A stretch of 64,000 nt of DNA from Sedimentibacter sp. zth1 (lineage in GTDB: Bacteria; Bacillota; Clostridia; Tissierellales; Sedimentibacteraceae). The notes under the pieces are model-generated. The model made no database searches, was not told the DNA's origin, and saw only the letters and a program-made list of their open reading frames with translations. Numbering within the stretch: position 1 is the first letter of the stretch; each line of letters starts with the position of its first letter. The position numbers and the translations under genes are program-made. The stretch spans positions 62,001 to 126,000 of the forward strand of contig NZ_CP071445.1 in NCBI RefSeq assembly GCF_017352195.1, written 5' to 3'. Positions 8,100 through 16,437 of the stretch are shown here, piece after piece.

Positions 8100-9053
8100 A
8101 TGAAGAAGGTATTAGTAACAATTTTTATTATTGGTATTGTTTTACTCGTAATAGGGGGAATAATTATGACAACACAGCATGAGGGTGTTGAATTATCTAA
8201 TAATAAAGATTTTGATTTTCACTTAAATTTTAATTTAGATAAAATAATTAATAAAATGAAAAATATAAATTTTAATAATAAAGTTTTCGATGAAAATAAT
8301 TTTAAAGATGTAAATGATTTCAAATTTGATACAATAAAAAAAGAATTTGAAAAAACAGATGATATATCAGTAGAATCATCTATATATTCCACCTTTATTC
8401 AAAAAGATAGTAGCTTAAGCAAGATTAGTGTAGAGGTTACTAGACCAATTGTTGAAGATAAGGATGAATACATATTTGAAGTTGAATTTAACAACAGTTT
8501 AGATAAATTAATTATTAAGCAAACATATGATTATAAAGATAATATTTTCAATAAATATCAAAAACTTTTTAATAAATGCAAGATAATTATTAAAGTTCCA
8601 GATAACTTTGAAATAGGTGACGTAGATATAAATTGCTCAGTTGGTAGTATTAACATAAATGAGATAAATGCTAAAAATGTTGAAATTAAAGGTGGAGTAT
8701 CATCAATAAATTTAAATGATATAGAAGCGACCTCAATTGAATTAGAAACAGGAGTTGGAAGCTTGAACGCAAAGAATGTTTTATCTAAAAAGTTTGAATT
8801 TGTTAGTGGTGTAGGCAGTATAGATTTCGAGGGAAATATAGAAGATTTATTTAATATAGATTTAGGTACAGGGAGTGCAAAAATATATTTGCCTGAAAAA
8901 GAAAAGAATTATAACTATGACTTAGATTCTGGAATAGGTAGTGTTAAGATAAATGGTTTAAAACACAAGGATAAAGCTAAGATAAACAATGAAGTATCTA
9001 AAAACATAGTTGTGGAGACAGGTACAGGTAGCATAAGTATTTTTACTAAATAG
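8100..9053 (+). CDS. DUF4097-family beta-solenoid surface protein
   Basis: 317 residues. An N-terminal hydrophobic helix (MKKVLVTIFIIGIVLLVIGG) acts as signal anchor. A charged segment follows, then a C-terminal set of short beta repeats of the form (G)VGSIxxxx (e.g. CSVGSININ, GVGSLNAKN, GVGSIDFEG, GTGSISIFTK), the putative-adhesin DUF4097 fold. The ATG at 8100 is chosen over an upstream in-frame TTG (8094) because GGAGG at 8088-8092 is 7 bases from this ATG. It is the last gene of the PadR/DUF1700 operon. The product is probably exported and held at the membrane; its biochemical role is unknown. Confidence 0.82.
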   Translation: MKKVLVTIFIIGIVLLVIGGIIMTTQHEGVELSNNKDFDFHLNFNLDKIINKMKNINFNNKVFDENNFKDVNDFKFDTIKKEFEKTDDISVESSIYSTFIQKDSSLSKISVEVTRPIVEDKDEYIFEVEFNNSLDKLIIKQTYDYKDNIFNKYQKLFNKCKIIIKVPDNFEIGDVDINCSVGSININEINAKNVEIKGGVSSINLNDIEATSIELETGVGSLNAKNVLSKKFEFVSGVGSIDFEGNIEDLFNIDLGTGSAKIYLPEKEKNYNYDLDSGIGSVKINGLKHKDKAKINNEVSKNIVVETGTGSISIFTK

Positions 9054-9063
9054 TAAACATTAT

Positions 9064-9092
9064 TTGACCTATATTCGTTATGCTTGTATAAT
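9064..9092 (+). promoter_or_regulatory. Sigma-A promoter of prdR
   Basis: TTGACC (9064-9069), a 17-bp spacer and TATAAT (9087-9092), 36 bp upstream of the prdR start. The regulator is therefore expected to be made by the housekeeping polymerase while its target operon uses sigma-54. Confidence 0.75.
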
Positions 9093-9127
9093 ATGTTTAA
9101 TGGGATTAGTAACGAAGGAGAAACAAA

Positions 9128-10906
9128 ATGTCTATTAAACTAAAGTATAAAGTTTATGAAATAATGGATACAGATTTTCTTAAAATATATTATAAAGAAA
9201 CTATTAAAGAAGCAATTAAGAAATTAATGTTTTCTAAAAGGGATGAAATTGTTTTAGTAAATGAAGATGATGTAATTGTTGGAATATTTACTAAAACAGA
9301 TATATATAAAATGAGAAATTCAAAAGAAAGCGAATTTGAAAGGCCTGCTTTTGATTTTTCTGTCAATGACATAGTAAAAGTGAATTATGATGAAAATGTT
9401 ATACTTGCTAAAGATATAATGATACAAAAAAATCTTGGAAGATTATTTGTTGAAAAAGATGAAAAAATAGTTGGAATAATAACCAATAATAATATTAGAG
9501 ATAGATTTTATGCTAAAGTTGAAGATTTGCATATAATGACAGAAGAAGCATTTGATAACATTTGTGAAGCTGTATGTATATGCGATTCTAATGGTGAAGT
9601 TATATATTGGAATAAAGCATCAGAAAAATTATATAACCTAAAAAAAGATAAAATAATTGGTGCAAATATAGCTAATTATTTTCCTAATGCTTTGACAAGT
9701 AAGGTTTTTAAAGAACAAAAAGCTTATAAGTACGTATTACATCAACCTGTTAAAGGGAAAGAGGTATTTTTAAGTGCTGTTCCTATATTTAATAAAAATA
9801 ATCAAATGACTGCTGTTATTACTACTGATAAGGATATAAACGAATTAGACAAATTGATGGATAAACTTAAAAGAGAAGAAGAAAAGTCTAAATATTATGA
9901 AGTAAGATATAAGGAACAAATAAAAAAGCAGTATAGTTTTTCAACAATAATCAGTAAAAATAAAAAAGTTATTGAAGCGATAGCTTTATCACAACGTATT
10001 TCAACTAGTAATGCAAATATAATGATTACTGGAGAAAGCGGTACAGGAAAAGATGTTTTTGCACGTGCAATCCACGATTCTAGCGGAAGAAAAGGTAAAT
10101 TAGTAGCACTAAATTGTAGCGCTATACCTGAGGAACTGTTAGAAAGCGAGTTGTTTGGTTATGAAGAAGGAGCATTTACTGGCGCAGTTAAAGGTGGTAA
10201 AATAGGAAAATTTGAATTAGCAAACAACGGTACGCTTTTTTTAGATGAAATAGGTGAAATGCCTATAAAGATGCAAAGCAAGCTGTTAAGAGTTTTACAA
10301 GATGGCATAATCAATAGATTAGGTAGCGATAAATCTATTAAAACTAATGTTAGAATAATATCCGCTACAAATATTGATATAAAAAGTGCTATAGAAAATG
10401 ATAAATTTAGAAATGATTTGTACTATAGATTGGCTGTAGTAAATATTGAATTACCGCCACTTAGAGAAAGAAAAGATGACATAAGAGAATTAACTAAATA
10501 TTTTATAAAGGAGTTTTCGGAAAAAGAAAACATATCAATTGATAGCTTTGATGATGAAATTTATGATATATTTAGTGAATATTGTTGGGAGGGTAACATA
10601 AGAGAACTTCGAAACGTTGTACAAAGAATAGTTATACTTTCAAATGATGGTATCATAAAAAAAGAAGATATACCAGAATATATACTTATATATAAATCAA
10701 ATACAAATATAAGTACAATGATAGAAAATCTTGAAAATGATTTGGATTTTGACGATAATATAAAAAAAATAGAAATAAAGATGTTAAAAGAAGCAATAAA
10801 CATATCTAAGGGCAACAGGTCCAAAGCTGCTAAATTGTTAAAAATAAACAGAACTACTTTTTATTACAAGATAAAACAATATGGACTTGAGAAACTGTTA
10901 GATTAA
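9128..10906 (+). CDS. prdR: Sigma-54-dependent activator PrdR of the proline reductase operon
   Basis: 592 residues. Two CBS repeats (about 8-130), a PAS domain (about 138-235: AVCICDSNGEVIYWNKASEKLYN), an AAA+ domain (about 270-500) and a Fis-type HTH (about 550-590: GNRSKAAKLLKINRTTFYYKIKQYG). Walker A is GESGTGKD near residue 301. The sigma-54 contact loop GAFTGA is intact near residue 348, so it can activate sigma-54 polymerase. This architecture and the position directly upstream of prdC match PrdR of Clostridioides difficile, which responds to proline. The adjacent -24/-12 promoter supports the role. The CBS and PAS inputs suggest nucleotide or redox sensing in addition to proline, which is inference. 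Confidence 0.9.
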   Translation: MSIKLKYKVYEIMDTDFLKIYYKETIKEAIKKLMFSKRDEIVLVNEDDVIVGIFTKTDIYKMRNSKESEFERPAFDFSVNDIVKVNYDENVILAKDIMIQKNLGRLFVEKDEKIVGIITNNNIRDRFYAKVEDLHIMTEEAFDNICEAVCICDSNGEVIYWNKASEKLYNLKKDKIIGANIANYFPNALTSKVFKEQKAYKYVLHQPVKGKEVFLSAVPIFNKNNQMTAVITTDKDINELDKLMDKLKREEEKSKYYEVRYKEQIKKQYSFSTIISKNKKVIEAIALSQRISTSNANIMITGESGTGKDVFARAIHDSSGRKGKLVALNCSAIPEELLESELFGYEEGAFTGAVKGGKIGKFELANNGTLFLDEIGEMPIKMQSKLLRVLQDGIINRLGSDKSIKTNVRIISATNIDIKSAIENDKFRNDLYYRLAVVNIELPPLRERKDDIRELTKYFIKEFSEKENISIDSFDDEIYDIFSEYCWEGNIRELRNVVQRIVILSNDGIIKKEDIPEYILIYKSNTNISTMIENLENDLDFDDNIKKIEIKMLKEAINISKGNRSKAAKLLKINRTTFYYKIKQYGLEKLLD

Positions 10907-11031
10907 AATAGTGTTTAGAAATTGACATGTTGTTTAATAATGAACAATATATATATATTTCTACAAAATACGACATTAAAGCTATAAATGTTGGAATGTA
11001 AAGACTTTGTTAAAAAAATAACTTGTTATTA

Positions 11032-11069
11032 AAAATGTACTGTCAGTTTTTGAACAGTACATTTTTTTT
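11032..11069 (+). terminator. Rho-independent terminator after prdR
   Basis: A 12-bp perfect stem (AAAATGTACTGT / ACAGTACATTTT), a 10-base loop and a run of T. It separates the prdR transcript from the sigma-54 operon. The rest of the 341-bp gap (10907-11247) holds the palindrome at 11088, the sigma-54 promoter and otherwise AT-rich sequence. Confidence 0.9.
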
Positions 11070-11087
11070 GATTATTTTTATAAAAAG

Positions 11088-11103
11088 TTGTAAACGTTTG
11101 CAA
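11088..11103. promoter_or_regulatory. Palindromic site: PrdR enhancer or CcpA cre candidate
   Basis: TTGTAAACGTTTGCAA is a 14-of-16 palindrome about 75 bp upstream of the -24 element. The position fits an upstream activating sequence for a sigma-54 activator. The sequence also fits the CcpA cre consensus (WTGNAARCGNWWWCAW) except at one base. Only one clear copy is visible, while sigma-54 enhancers are often paired, so cre remains a real alternative. Confidence 0.5.
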
Positions 11104-11177
11104 ATCTAAAAAACACTTTTCTACTTAATTAAAATTAGTTTTTTGACATTTAAAGTGATTAAAAAATCATTAGTGTT

Positions 11178-11194
11178 TTGGCATGAACTTTGCA
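11178..11194 (+). promoter_or_regulatory. Sigma-54 (-24/-12) promoter of the prd operon
   Basis: TTGGCAT-GAACT-TTGCA: the GG (11180-11181) and GC (11192-11193) doublets are separated by 10 bp as sigma-54 requires, and the flanking bases fit TGGCAY-N5-TTGCW. It lies 53 bp upstream of the prdC start, downstream of the gene for a sigma-54 activator. Confidence 0.88.
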
Positions 11195-11247
11195 TATTGC
11201 ATAATTGTATAGATGTAACATAATAAAGCAATTAGAGGAGGCTTAGT

Positions 11248-12543
11248 ATGAGTTTAATATACAATTTTCCTTTGAAGATGCATGTAGGTGCACCATGCAA
11301 AGCTATAGTAAATGTAGATGAACTTATTAAAAGAGGACAGTGTATAGCAGTTCCGGAAGGCTTAGGAGCAAAAATACATTCTAGTGTAACTGGAAAAGTA
11401 AAAGATTTCAATGATAAATTTATTTTGATAGAAGCAGATAAAGAACAATCAGAAGATTATGTCAAAATAAAAGATTGCGAAACGTTAAAAGATATTTGTT
11501 TTGAGGCCGGCATAGTTGGTGCAGGTGGAGCTGGTTTTCCTACTCATATTAAAGTAGGAACAGAATTAAAGGCTGGATACATAATAGCTAATTGTGTAGA
11601 ATGTGAACCTGTTTTATGTCACAATATCACAATGATAGAACAAAATCCTGAACTTGTTGTAAAAGGAATTAAATATGCCATGGAAGCTACTAAAGCTACA
11701 CATGGTGTTATAGGTATCAAAGAGAAGAATCAAAATGCTATTAAAGCATTAGAAAAGATTTTACCAAATTATAAAGATATCACAATTAAAACTCTTCCTA
11801 ATTTATACCCTATGGGAGAAGAAAGAGCATTAATTCATGAAATTTTTGATAAATGGCTTGAGCCAACACAATTACCTATTGAAGCAAACTGCGTAATTTT
11901 AAATGCAGAGACATTGGCTAATATTGTTAGAGCAGTTGAAGATAAGAAGCCTGTCATAGATAAGGATGTTACTGTTGGTGGAAAATTAGTAAATGGTAAA
12001 AAGCAAAATGTGTTTTTCAATACTCCAATTGGCACACCAGTTAAGGAAATGATTGAAAAATGTGGTGGAATAGATGGAGAATATGGTGAAGTAATTATAG
12101 GTGGACCTTATACTGGTTCAGCAGGAAATATAGAGGAAGGTGTTGTTACAAAAACAACTGGAGGAATAATAGTAACTATTCCATTCCCTAAATATGAAGG
12201 AAAGCTTGGACTTTTAGTTTGTGCTTGTGGAGCTAATGAAGATAGACTTAGAGACATAGCATCAAAAATGGGTTCAGAAGTTGTAGCAGCAGTACCATGT
12301 AAAAACGTAGAGGTTATAAAAGGAGCAAATAAATGTAAAACTCCAGGAACATGACCTGGGCAAACAGCTGTAGTTTTACAGCTAAAACAAGCAGGAGCTA
12401 AAAGAATTCTTATATCAAATTGTAGTGATTGTACAAATACAGTTATGAATAGTGCTCCACAATTAGGACTTGGTGTTTACCATCATACTGACCATACATT
12501 TAGAACTGTTGATCACGAGTTATCAAGAAGATTAGAGTTATAA
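11248..12543 (+). CDS. prdC: Proline reductase-associated electron transfer protein PrdC (selenoprotein)
   Basis: PrdC resembles the RnfC subunit and is thought to pass electrons to proline reductase. The N-terminal half shows the RnfC-like signature (AGIVGAGGAGFPTHIKV, ANCVECEPVL). The frame meets a TGA at 12352-12354 (codon 369), but homology continues in frame (TPG-T-Sec-PGQTAVVLQLKQAG ... DHELSRRLEL) to a TAA at 12541-12543, giving 431 residues. The residue at the UGA corresponds to the selenocysteine of known PrdC. A hairpin directly follows it. A shortened 368-residue annotation would be wrong. It is the first gene of the sigma-54 operon, with AGGAGG upstream of the ATG. Confidence 0.92.
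12352..12383 (+). promoter_or_regulatory. UGA (Sec) codon and bacterial SECIS hairpin in prdC
   Basis: The in-frame TGA is followed after 11 bases by a perfect 7-bp stem (AGCTGTA / TACAGCT) with the loop GTTT, which begins with G. Bacterial SECIS elements have an apical stem-loop at this distance, usually with a G at the start of the loop. The hairpin lies within the coding sequence. Confidence 0.72.
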
Positions 12544-12575
12544 TATATAATTAATTTATAAAAGGAGAGTGCAAA

Positions 12576-14675
12576 ATGTCATTAAGCGCTGAACATGTAG
12601 AAGAAATAAAAACAGAACTAGCAATTGTTTGTTGTAGAATTGAAGCTGGTAATGTTATAGGTGCAGAAAACTTAGAAGACCCAGCAATCTTTGATGATTT
12701 ACAAGATTCAGGCCTTTTAAAAGTACCTGCAGATTGTTTAAGAATAGAACAAGTAATAGGTGCAAAATTAACTAAAACAATTGACTCTTTAACACCTTTA
12801 ACTCCTGATATATTAGAAGGAATTAAAGAAGCAAGCGTTAAAAAAGTTGAAATTAAAGTTGATGAAAATGCAAAGGCAGTTTTAAAATATAACAAAAAGT
12901 CTGGGGATGTAGTAGAAGCTCAAGATTTTGAAAATCCAATGCATTTTGAAAAAATGATAGATTCTAATTTGTTCAAAATAGATGATGAAGTATTAACTAT
13001 AAAAGATGTTATAGGAAAAAAATTAAATAAGGATGTAGTAGCATTAACACCAGTTGTAGGAGAAATGATAGAGGGCTTTGTTCCTAAAAAAGCAGATAAA
13101 CCAACAAACTATGTTAGATCAGCTACAAATAGTGGAGTTATGAGAATAAAAATAGACGAAGGTAAAGGAATTGATATTCAAATACCATTAAATGTCATAG
13201 CACAAGGTGGATTTGAGCAAGAGGTTGAATGTGGAGATGTTGCTTACAATCAAGTAGCAGCTACAGAAGTAAAAGAAGTGCAAAATGGAAGTTTTGTACA
13301 AGAACCAAAAGAAATAAGAAAATTATTAAAGAAACATCATAAAATTACAGAAGTTAAATTTGGTAAAGAAACTAAAATAGAAGGTTCTACTCTATATATT
13401 AGAAAAAGTATTTGTAAAGATGCAGTTAAAGGTAGTGAATTAGTAAAAGACATAAAAATTGAAATTATCACACCTAATGAATATAACAAATATAGTGAAA
13501 CTATCATGGATGTTCAACCGATAGCTACTAAAGAGAAAGATTGCCAAGTTGGTAGTGGTGTTACAAGGATGTTAGATGGTGTAATCATGATGGTAACAGG
13601 CATTGACGAAGATGGAGTTCAAATAGGTGAATTTGGTTCTTCAGAAGGTATATTGGAAGAAAATATTATGTGGGGTAGACCGGGTGCACCAGATAATGGT
13701 GATATCTTTATTAAAACACAAGTTACAATAGTTGCTGGAACAAATATGGAAAGACCAGGTCCATATGCTGCTCATAAGGTTTCTGATATAATTACTCAAG
13801 AAATAAGAGATTTTATGAAAGAAGCAGACGATTCATTATTTGAATCTAATGAAGAAGTTATACAATACAGAAGACCTGGAAAGAAAAAAGTAGTTATAGT
13901 TAAAGAAATAATGGGTCAAGGTGCAATGCATGATAACTTAATATTGCCTGTTGAACCAGTAGGTGTTTTAGGAGGAAAGCCTAACGTTGATTTAGGTAAT
14001 GTTCCAGTTATGTTATCTCCACTTGAAGTATTAGATGGAGGAATTCATGCTCTTACTTGTATAGGACCTGCATCTAAAGAATGTTCAAGACACTATTTTA
14101 GAGAACCATTAGTTATAGAAGCTATGAATGATGAAAATATAGATTTATGTGGAGTTATATTTGTTGGTAGCCCTCAAATAAATGCTGAAAAATTCTATGT
14201 ATCTGAAAGACTTGGAATGATGGTTGAAGCATTAGATGTTGATGGAGCGGTAGTAACAACTGAAGGATTTGGAAACAACCATATTGATTTTGCTAGTCAC
14301 ATCGAGCAAATTGGTATGAGGGGAGTAGAAGTTGTTGGTATGTCGTTCTGTGGAGTTCAAGGTGCGTTAGTTGTTGGTAACAAATACATGAAACACATGG
14401 TAGATAACAACAAATCCGAAGAAGGAATCGAAAACGAAGTATTAGGTTGCAATACACTATGCAAAGAAGATGCATTAAGAGCACTATCAATGTTAAAATC
14501 AGCTCTTGATGGAGATGAAGTTAAAGCTCCTGAAAGAAAATGGAATGCTAATGTAAAAGAAAGTAACTTAGACTTAATTGGAAATTCTTTAAATGATAAA
14601 ATTGATAGAGTAGCTAATGAAACTAGTATTCCACTTAGTGAAAAAAGAAAAAAGAAAATGGGTGGAAATCAATAA
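12576..14675 (+). CDS. prdA: D-proline reductase proprotein PrdA
   Basis: PrdA is cleaved autocatalytically into a roughly 45-kDa subunit and a roughly 23-kDa subunit whose N-terminal Cys becomes a pyruvoyl group. With PrdB it reduces D-proline to 5-aminovalerate. The likely cleavage point is Thr-Cys in GGIHALT-CIGPASKE, Cys495, which leaves 205 residues and fits the known 23-kDa part. The protein is 699 residues, about 70 longer than typical PrdA (about 630). The excess is a second copy of the N-terminal module: residues about 15-85 (LEDPAIFDDLQDSGLLKV) recur in diverged form at about 100-170 (FENPMHFEKMIDSNLFKI). It lies 32 bp after prdC with AAAGGAGAG as ribosome binding site. Confidence 0.93.
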   Translation: MSLSAEHVEEIKTELAIVCCRIEAGNVIGAENLEDPAIFDDLQDSGLLKVPADCLRIEQVIGAKLTKTIDSLTPLTPDILEGIKEASVKKVEIKVDENAKAVLKYNKKSGDVVEAQDFENPMHFEKMIDSNLFKIDDEVLTIKDVIGKKLNKDVVALTPVVGEMIEGFVPKKADKPTNYVRSATNSGVMRIKIDEGKGIDIQIPLNVIAQGGFEQEVECGDVAYNQVAATEVKEVQNGSFVQEPKEIRKLLKKHHKITEVKFGKETKIEGSTLYIRKSICKDAVKGSELVKDIKIEIITPNEYNKYSETIMDVQPIATKEKDCQVGSGVTRMLDGVIMMVTGIDEDGVQIGEFGSSEGILEENIMWGRPGAPDNGDIFIKTQVTIVAGTNMERPGPYAAHKVSDIITQEIRDFMKEADDSLFESNEEVIQYRRPGKKKVVIVKEIMGQGAMHDNLILPVEPVGVLGGKPNVDLGNVPVMLSPLEVLDGGIHALTCIGPASKECSRHYFREPLVIEAMNDENIDLCGVIFVGSPQINAEKFYVSERLGMMVEALDVDGAVVTTEGFGNNHIDFASHIEQIGMRGVEVVGMSFCGVQGALVVGNKYMKHMVDNNKSEEGIENEVLGCNTLCKEDALRALSMLKSALDGDEVKAPERKWNANVKESNLDLIGNSLNDKIDRVANETSIPLSEKRKKKMGGNQ

Positions 14676-14698
14676 TAGATGAAACATAAGAGGTAAAT

Positions 14699-14947
14699 AT
14701 GAAATATTGTGATAACTTAATTGAAATGAAAGGCATCATCACAGAAGTTCATGATGGTTGTGTTGCTATTGAATTCAAAGGAAGACTTGGAACACTTAGA
14801 ATTCCAAAGAGAATGCTTATTTCAGATTATGAATTAAAGGAAGGCTTAGAGATAGGACTTAAAATGAGTTTTATAGAAGTGCTTTCAGATAAAATAGATG
14901 AAAAATATAAAAAAAATATAGAAGCAAAAAAAGAAAGGTGTGAATAA
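14699..14947 (+). CDS. Small conserved protein of the prd operon, function unknown
   Basis: 82 residues between prdA and prdB. The first 55 look like a small beta-barrel (MKGIITEVHDGCVAIEFKGRLGTLRIPKRML), reminiscent of an S1/OB or SH3 fold, with a Lys/Glu-rich helical tail. A small gene in this place also occurs in other clostridial prd operons. It ends one base before the chosen prdB start, so its expression is coupled to prdB. A role in assembly or maturation of the reductase is possible but unsupported. There is an AAGAGG ribosome binding site. Confidence 0.8.
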   Translation: MKYCDNLIEMKGIITEVHDGCVAIEFKGRLGTLRIPKRMLISDYELKEGLEIGLKMSFIEVLSDKIDEKYKKNIEAKKERCE

Positions 14948-14948
14948 A

Positions 14949-15659
14949 GTGAAAGGATTACAATCAGAAATATTTGTCCCTATAACTCCTAAATCTGTGT
15001 GGACACCAGTTACAAAAGAGTTAAAGGATATGAAAATAGCTTTTGCTACAGCAGCAGGAGTGCATTTAAAAAGTGAAAAAAGATTTAACCTTGCAGGAGA
15101 TTTTACTTATAGATTAATACCAGGGGATACAAAAACAGATGACTTAATGGTATCACATGGTGGATATGACAATGGTGATGTTAACAAAGACATCAACTGT
15201 ATGTTCCCCCTTGATAGATTAAGAGAGTTAAAAGCTGAAGGTTTTATAGGTGATATAGCACCAACTCATGTAGGATTCATGGGTGGTGGTGGAAACCAAG
15301 AAAAATTTAAACATGAAACTGGTCCAGCAATCGCTAAAATATTAAAAGATGAGGGAGTAGATGCAGTTGTTTTAACTGCTGGCTGAGGTACTTGTCACCG
15401 TTCTAGTGTACTAGTTCAAAGAGCCATAGAAGAAGCAGGTATACCTACTATAATAATAGCGGCATTACCTCCAGTAGTTAGGCAAGCTGGAACTCCAAGA
15501 GCAGTTGCACCATTAGTTCCAATGGGAGCAAATGCTGGAGAACCACACAATGTTGAAATGCAGACTGCTATATTGAAAGATACATTGCAACAATTAGTTA
15601 AAATAGAAACACCTGGTAAAATTATTTCATTACCATATGAATATGTAGCAAGAGTTTAG
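14949..15659 (+). CDS. prdB: D-proline reductase selenocysteine subunit PrdB
   Basis: PrdB is the roughly 26-kDa catalytic subunit carrying selenocysteine. The frame reads VVLTAG then TGA (15384-15386) then GTCHRSSVLVQRAIEEAG, the family motif AG-Sec-GTCHR, and continues to TAG at 15657-15659. The product is 236 residues with Sec at 146, close to the usual 241. GTG at 14949 is preferred because AAAGG at 14934-14938 is well spaced; an in-frame GTG at 14940 is the alternative and would overlap the previous gene. The fold is related to the selenoprotein B subunit of glycine, sarcosine and betaine reductases. It needs SelA/SelB/SelC, which are not in the window. Confidence 0.93.
15384..15414 (+). 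promoter_or_regulatory. UGA (Sec) codon and SECIS-like hairpin in prdB
   Basis: The TGA is followed 16 bases later by the inverted repeat CTAG-TGTA-CTAG (15403-15414), possibly extended by flanking weak pairs. This is a weaker hairpin than that in prdC but at the expected distance for a bacterial SECIS. Confidence 0.5.
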
Positions 15660-15663
15660 TATT

Positions 15664-16422
15664 ATGAAAAAAGAAATTAGTAAATTAACAATTAAGGTAT
15701 TTAGTATAGATGATGTCATATTAGGCGAAAGCACATATATAGCAAAAAACGTACTGAGCTTAAATAAAAGTGTAGTAAGTAAGGCACATGATAATTTTAC
15801 TAATTATATTAAATCAATAAATATTGATATTATAAAAAAAGAAAATAGAAATATTTTTGTTAACTCCATAATGGATTTTATTCCTATATCTACTAAGGTT
15901 TTAGGCAAAGTAGGTGAAGGTATTACGCATACATTAACAGGTGTGTGCGTAATGCTAACTGGAGTTGATGAAAAAGGCATACAAGTTGCTGAGTTTGGTT
16001 CATCAGAGGGTATATTAAATAAACATGTAATTTTAAATACTCCTGGCACTCCAAGTGATACAGATATTATAATTCATGTTGATGTTGTTTTATACGAAGG
16101 TATGGGAACAGTTAGAAAAGCTATATTATCATCTCACTTAGCATGTGATATCATAATTCAAGAAATAAGAGAATGTATGAAAAAACTCAATGGAAGAAGT
16201 TGTGATGAGAAAAAAGACTTTATCCACACCATTGATGACTCGAATATGAATATTGCAATAATAAAGCAAGTGGCTGGACAAGGGGCAATGTATGATACTC
16301 ATGTGTTACCTAGTGAGCCTTGTGGCGTAAAAGGTGGGAAATCAGTAATAGACATGGGTAACTTGCCAATTGTATTAACACCCAATGAATACAGAGATGG
16401 TGCTATACGAGCAATGTATTAG
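15664..16422 (+). CDS. prdD: PrdD, homologue of the PrdA N-terminal (large) part
   Basis: 252 residues, colinear with PrdA from about residue 290 to its maturation site. Shared blocks include LTGVCVMLTGVDEKGIQVAE, FGSSEGIL and VAGQGAMYDTHVLPSEPCGV. It ends in NLPIVLTPNEYRDGAIRAMY, which aligns with PrdA residues just before Cys495. It lacks the duplicated N-terminal modules. The start is 4 bases after the prdB stop. Genes of this type are standard in prd operons; their biochemical role is not established. It ends with TAG and is followed 15 bases later, in the same frame, by prdE. Confidence 0.87.
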   Translation: MKKEISKLTIKVFSIDDVILGESTYIAKNVLSLNKSVVSKAHDNFTNYIKSINIDIIKKENRNIFVNSIMDFIPISTKVLGKVGEGITHTLTGVCVMLTGVDEKGIQVAEFGSSEGILNKHVILNTPGTPSDTDIIIHVDVVLYEGMGTVRKAILSSHLACDIIIQEIRECMKKLNGRSCDEKKDFIHTIDDSNMNIAIIKQVAGQGAMYDTHVLPSEPCGVKGGKSVIDMGNLPIVLTPNEYRDGAIRAMY

Positions 16423-16437
16423 AAAGCAGGTAATATA

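Noticed and set aside
12352-12354. TGA as the true end of prdC
   Set aside because: The frame stays open and PrdC-like for 62 more codons, the position is the known selenocysteine site, and a SECIS-like hairpin follows. The same logic applies to prdB at 15384.
16420-16437. Read-through or pyrrolysine at the TAG between prdD and prdE
   Set aside because: prdE has its own ATG and an AGCAGG ribosome binding site, separate prdD and prdE genes are normal in prd operons, and nothing in the window suggests pyrrolysine use. The shared frame is noted as evolutionary evidence only.
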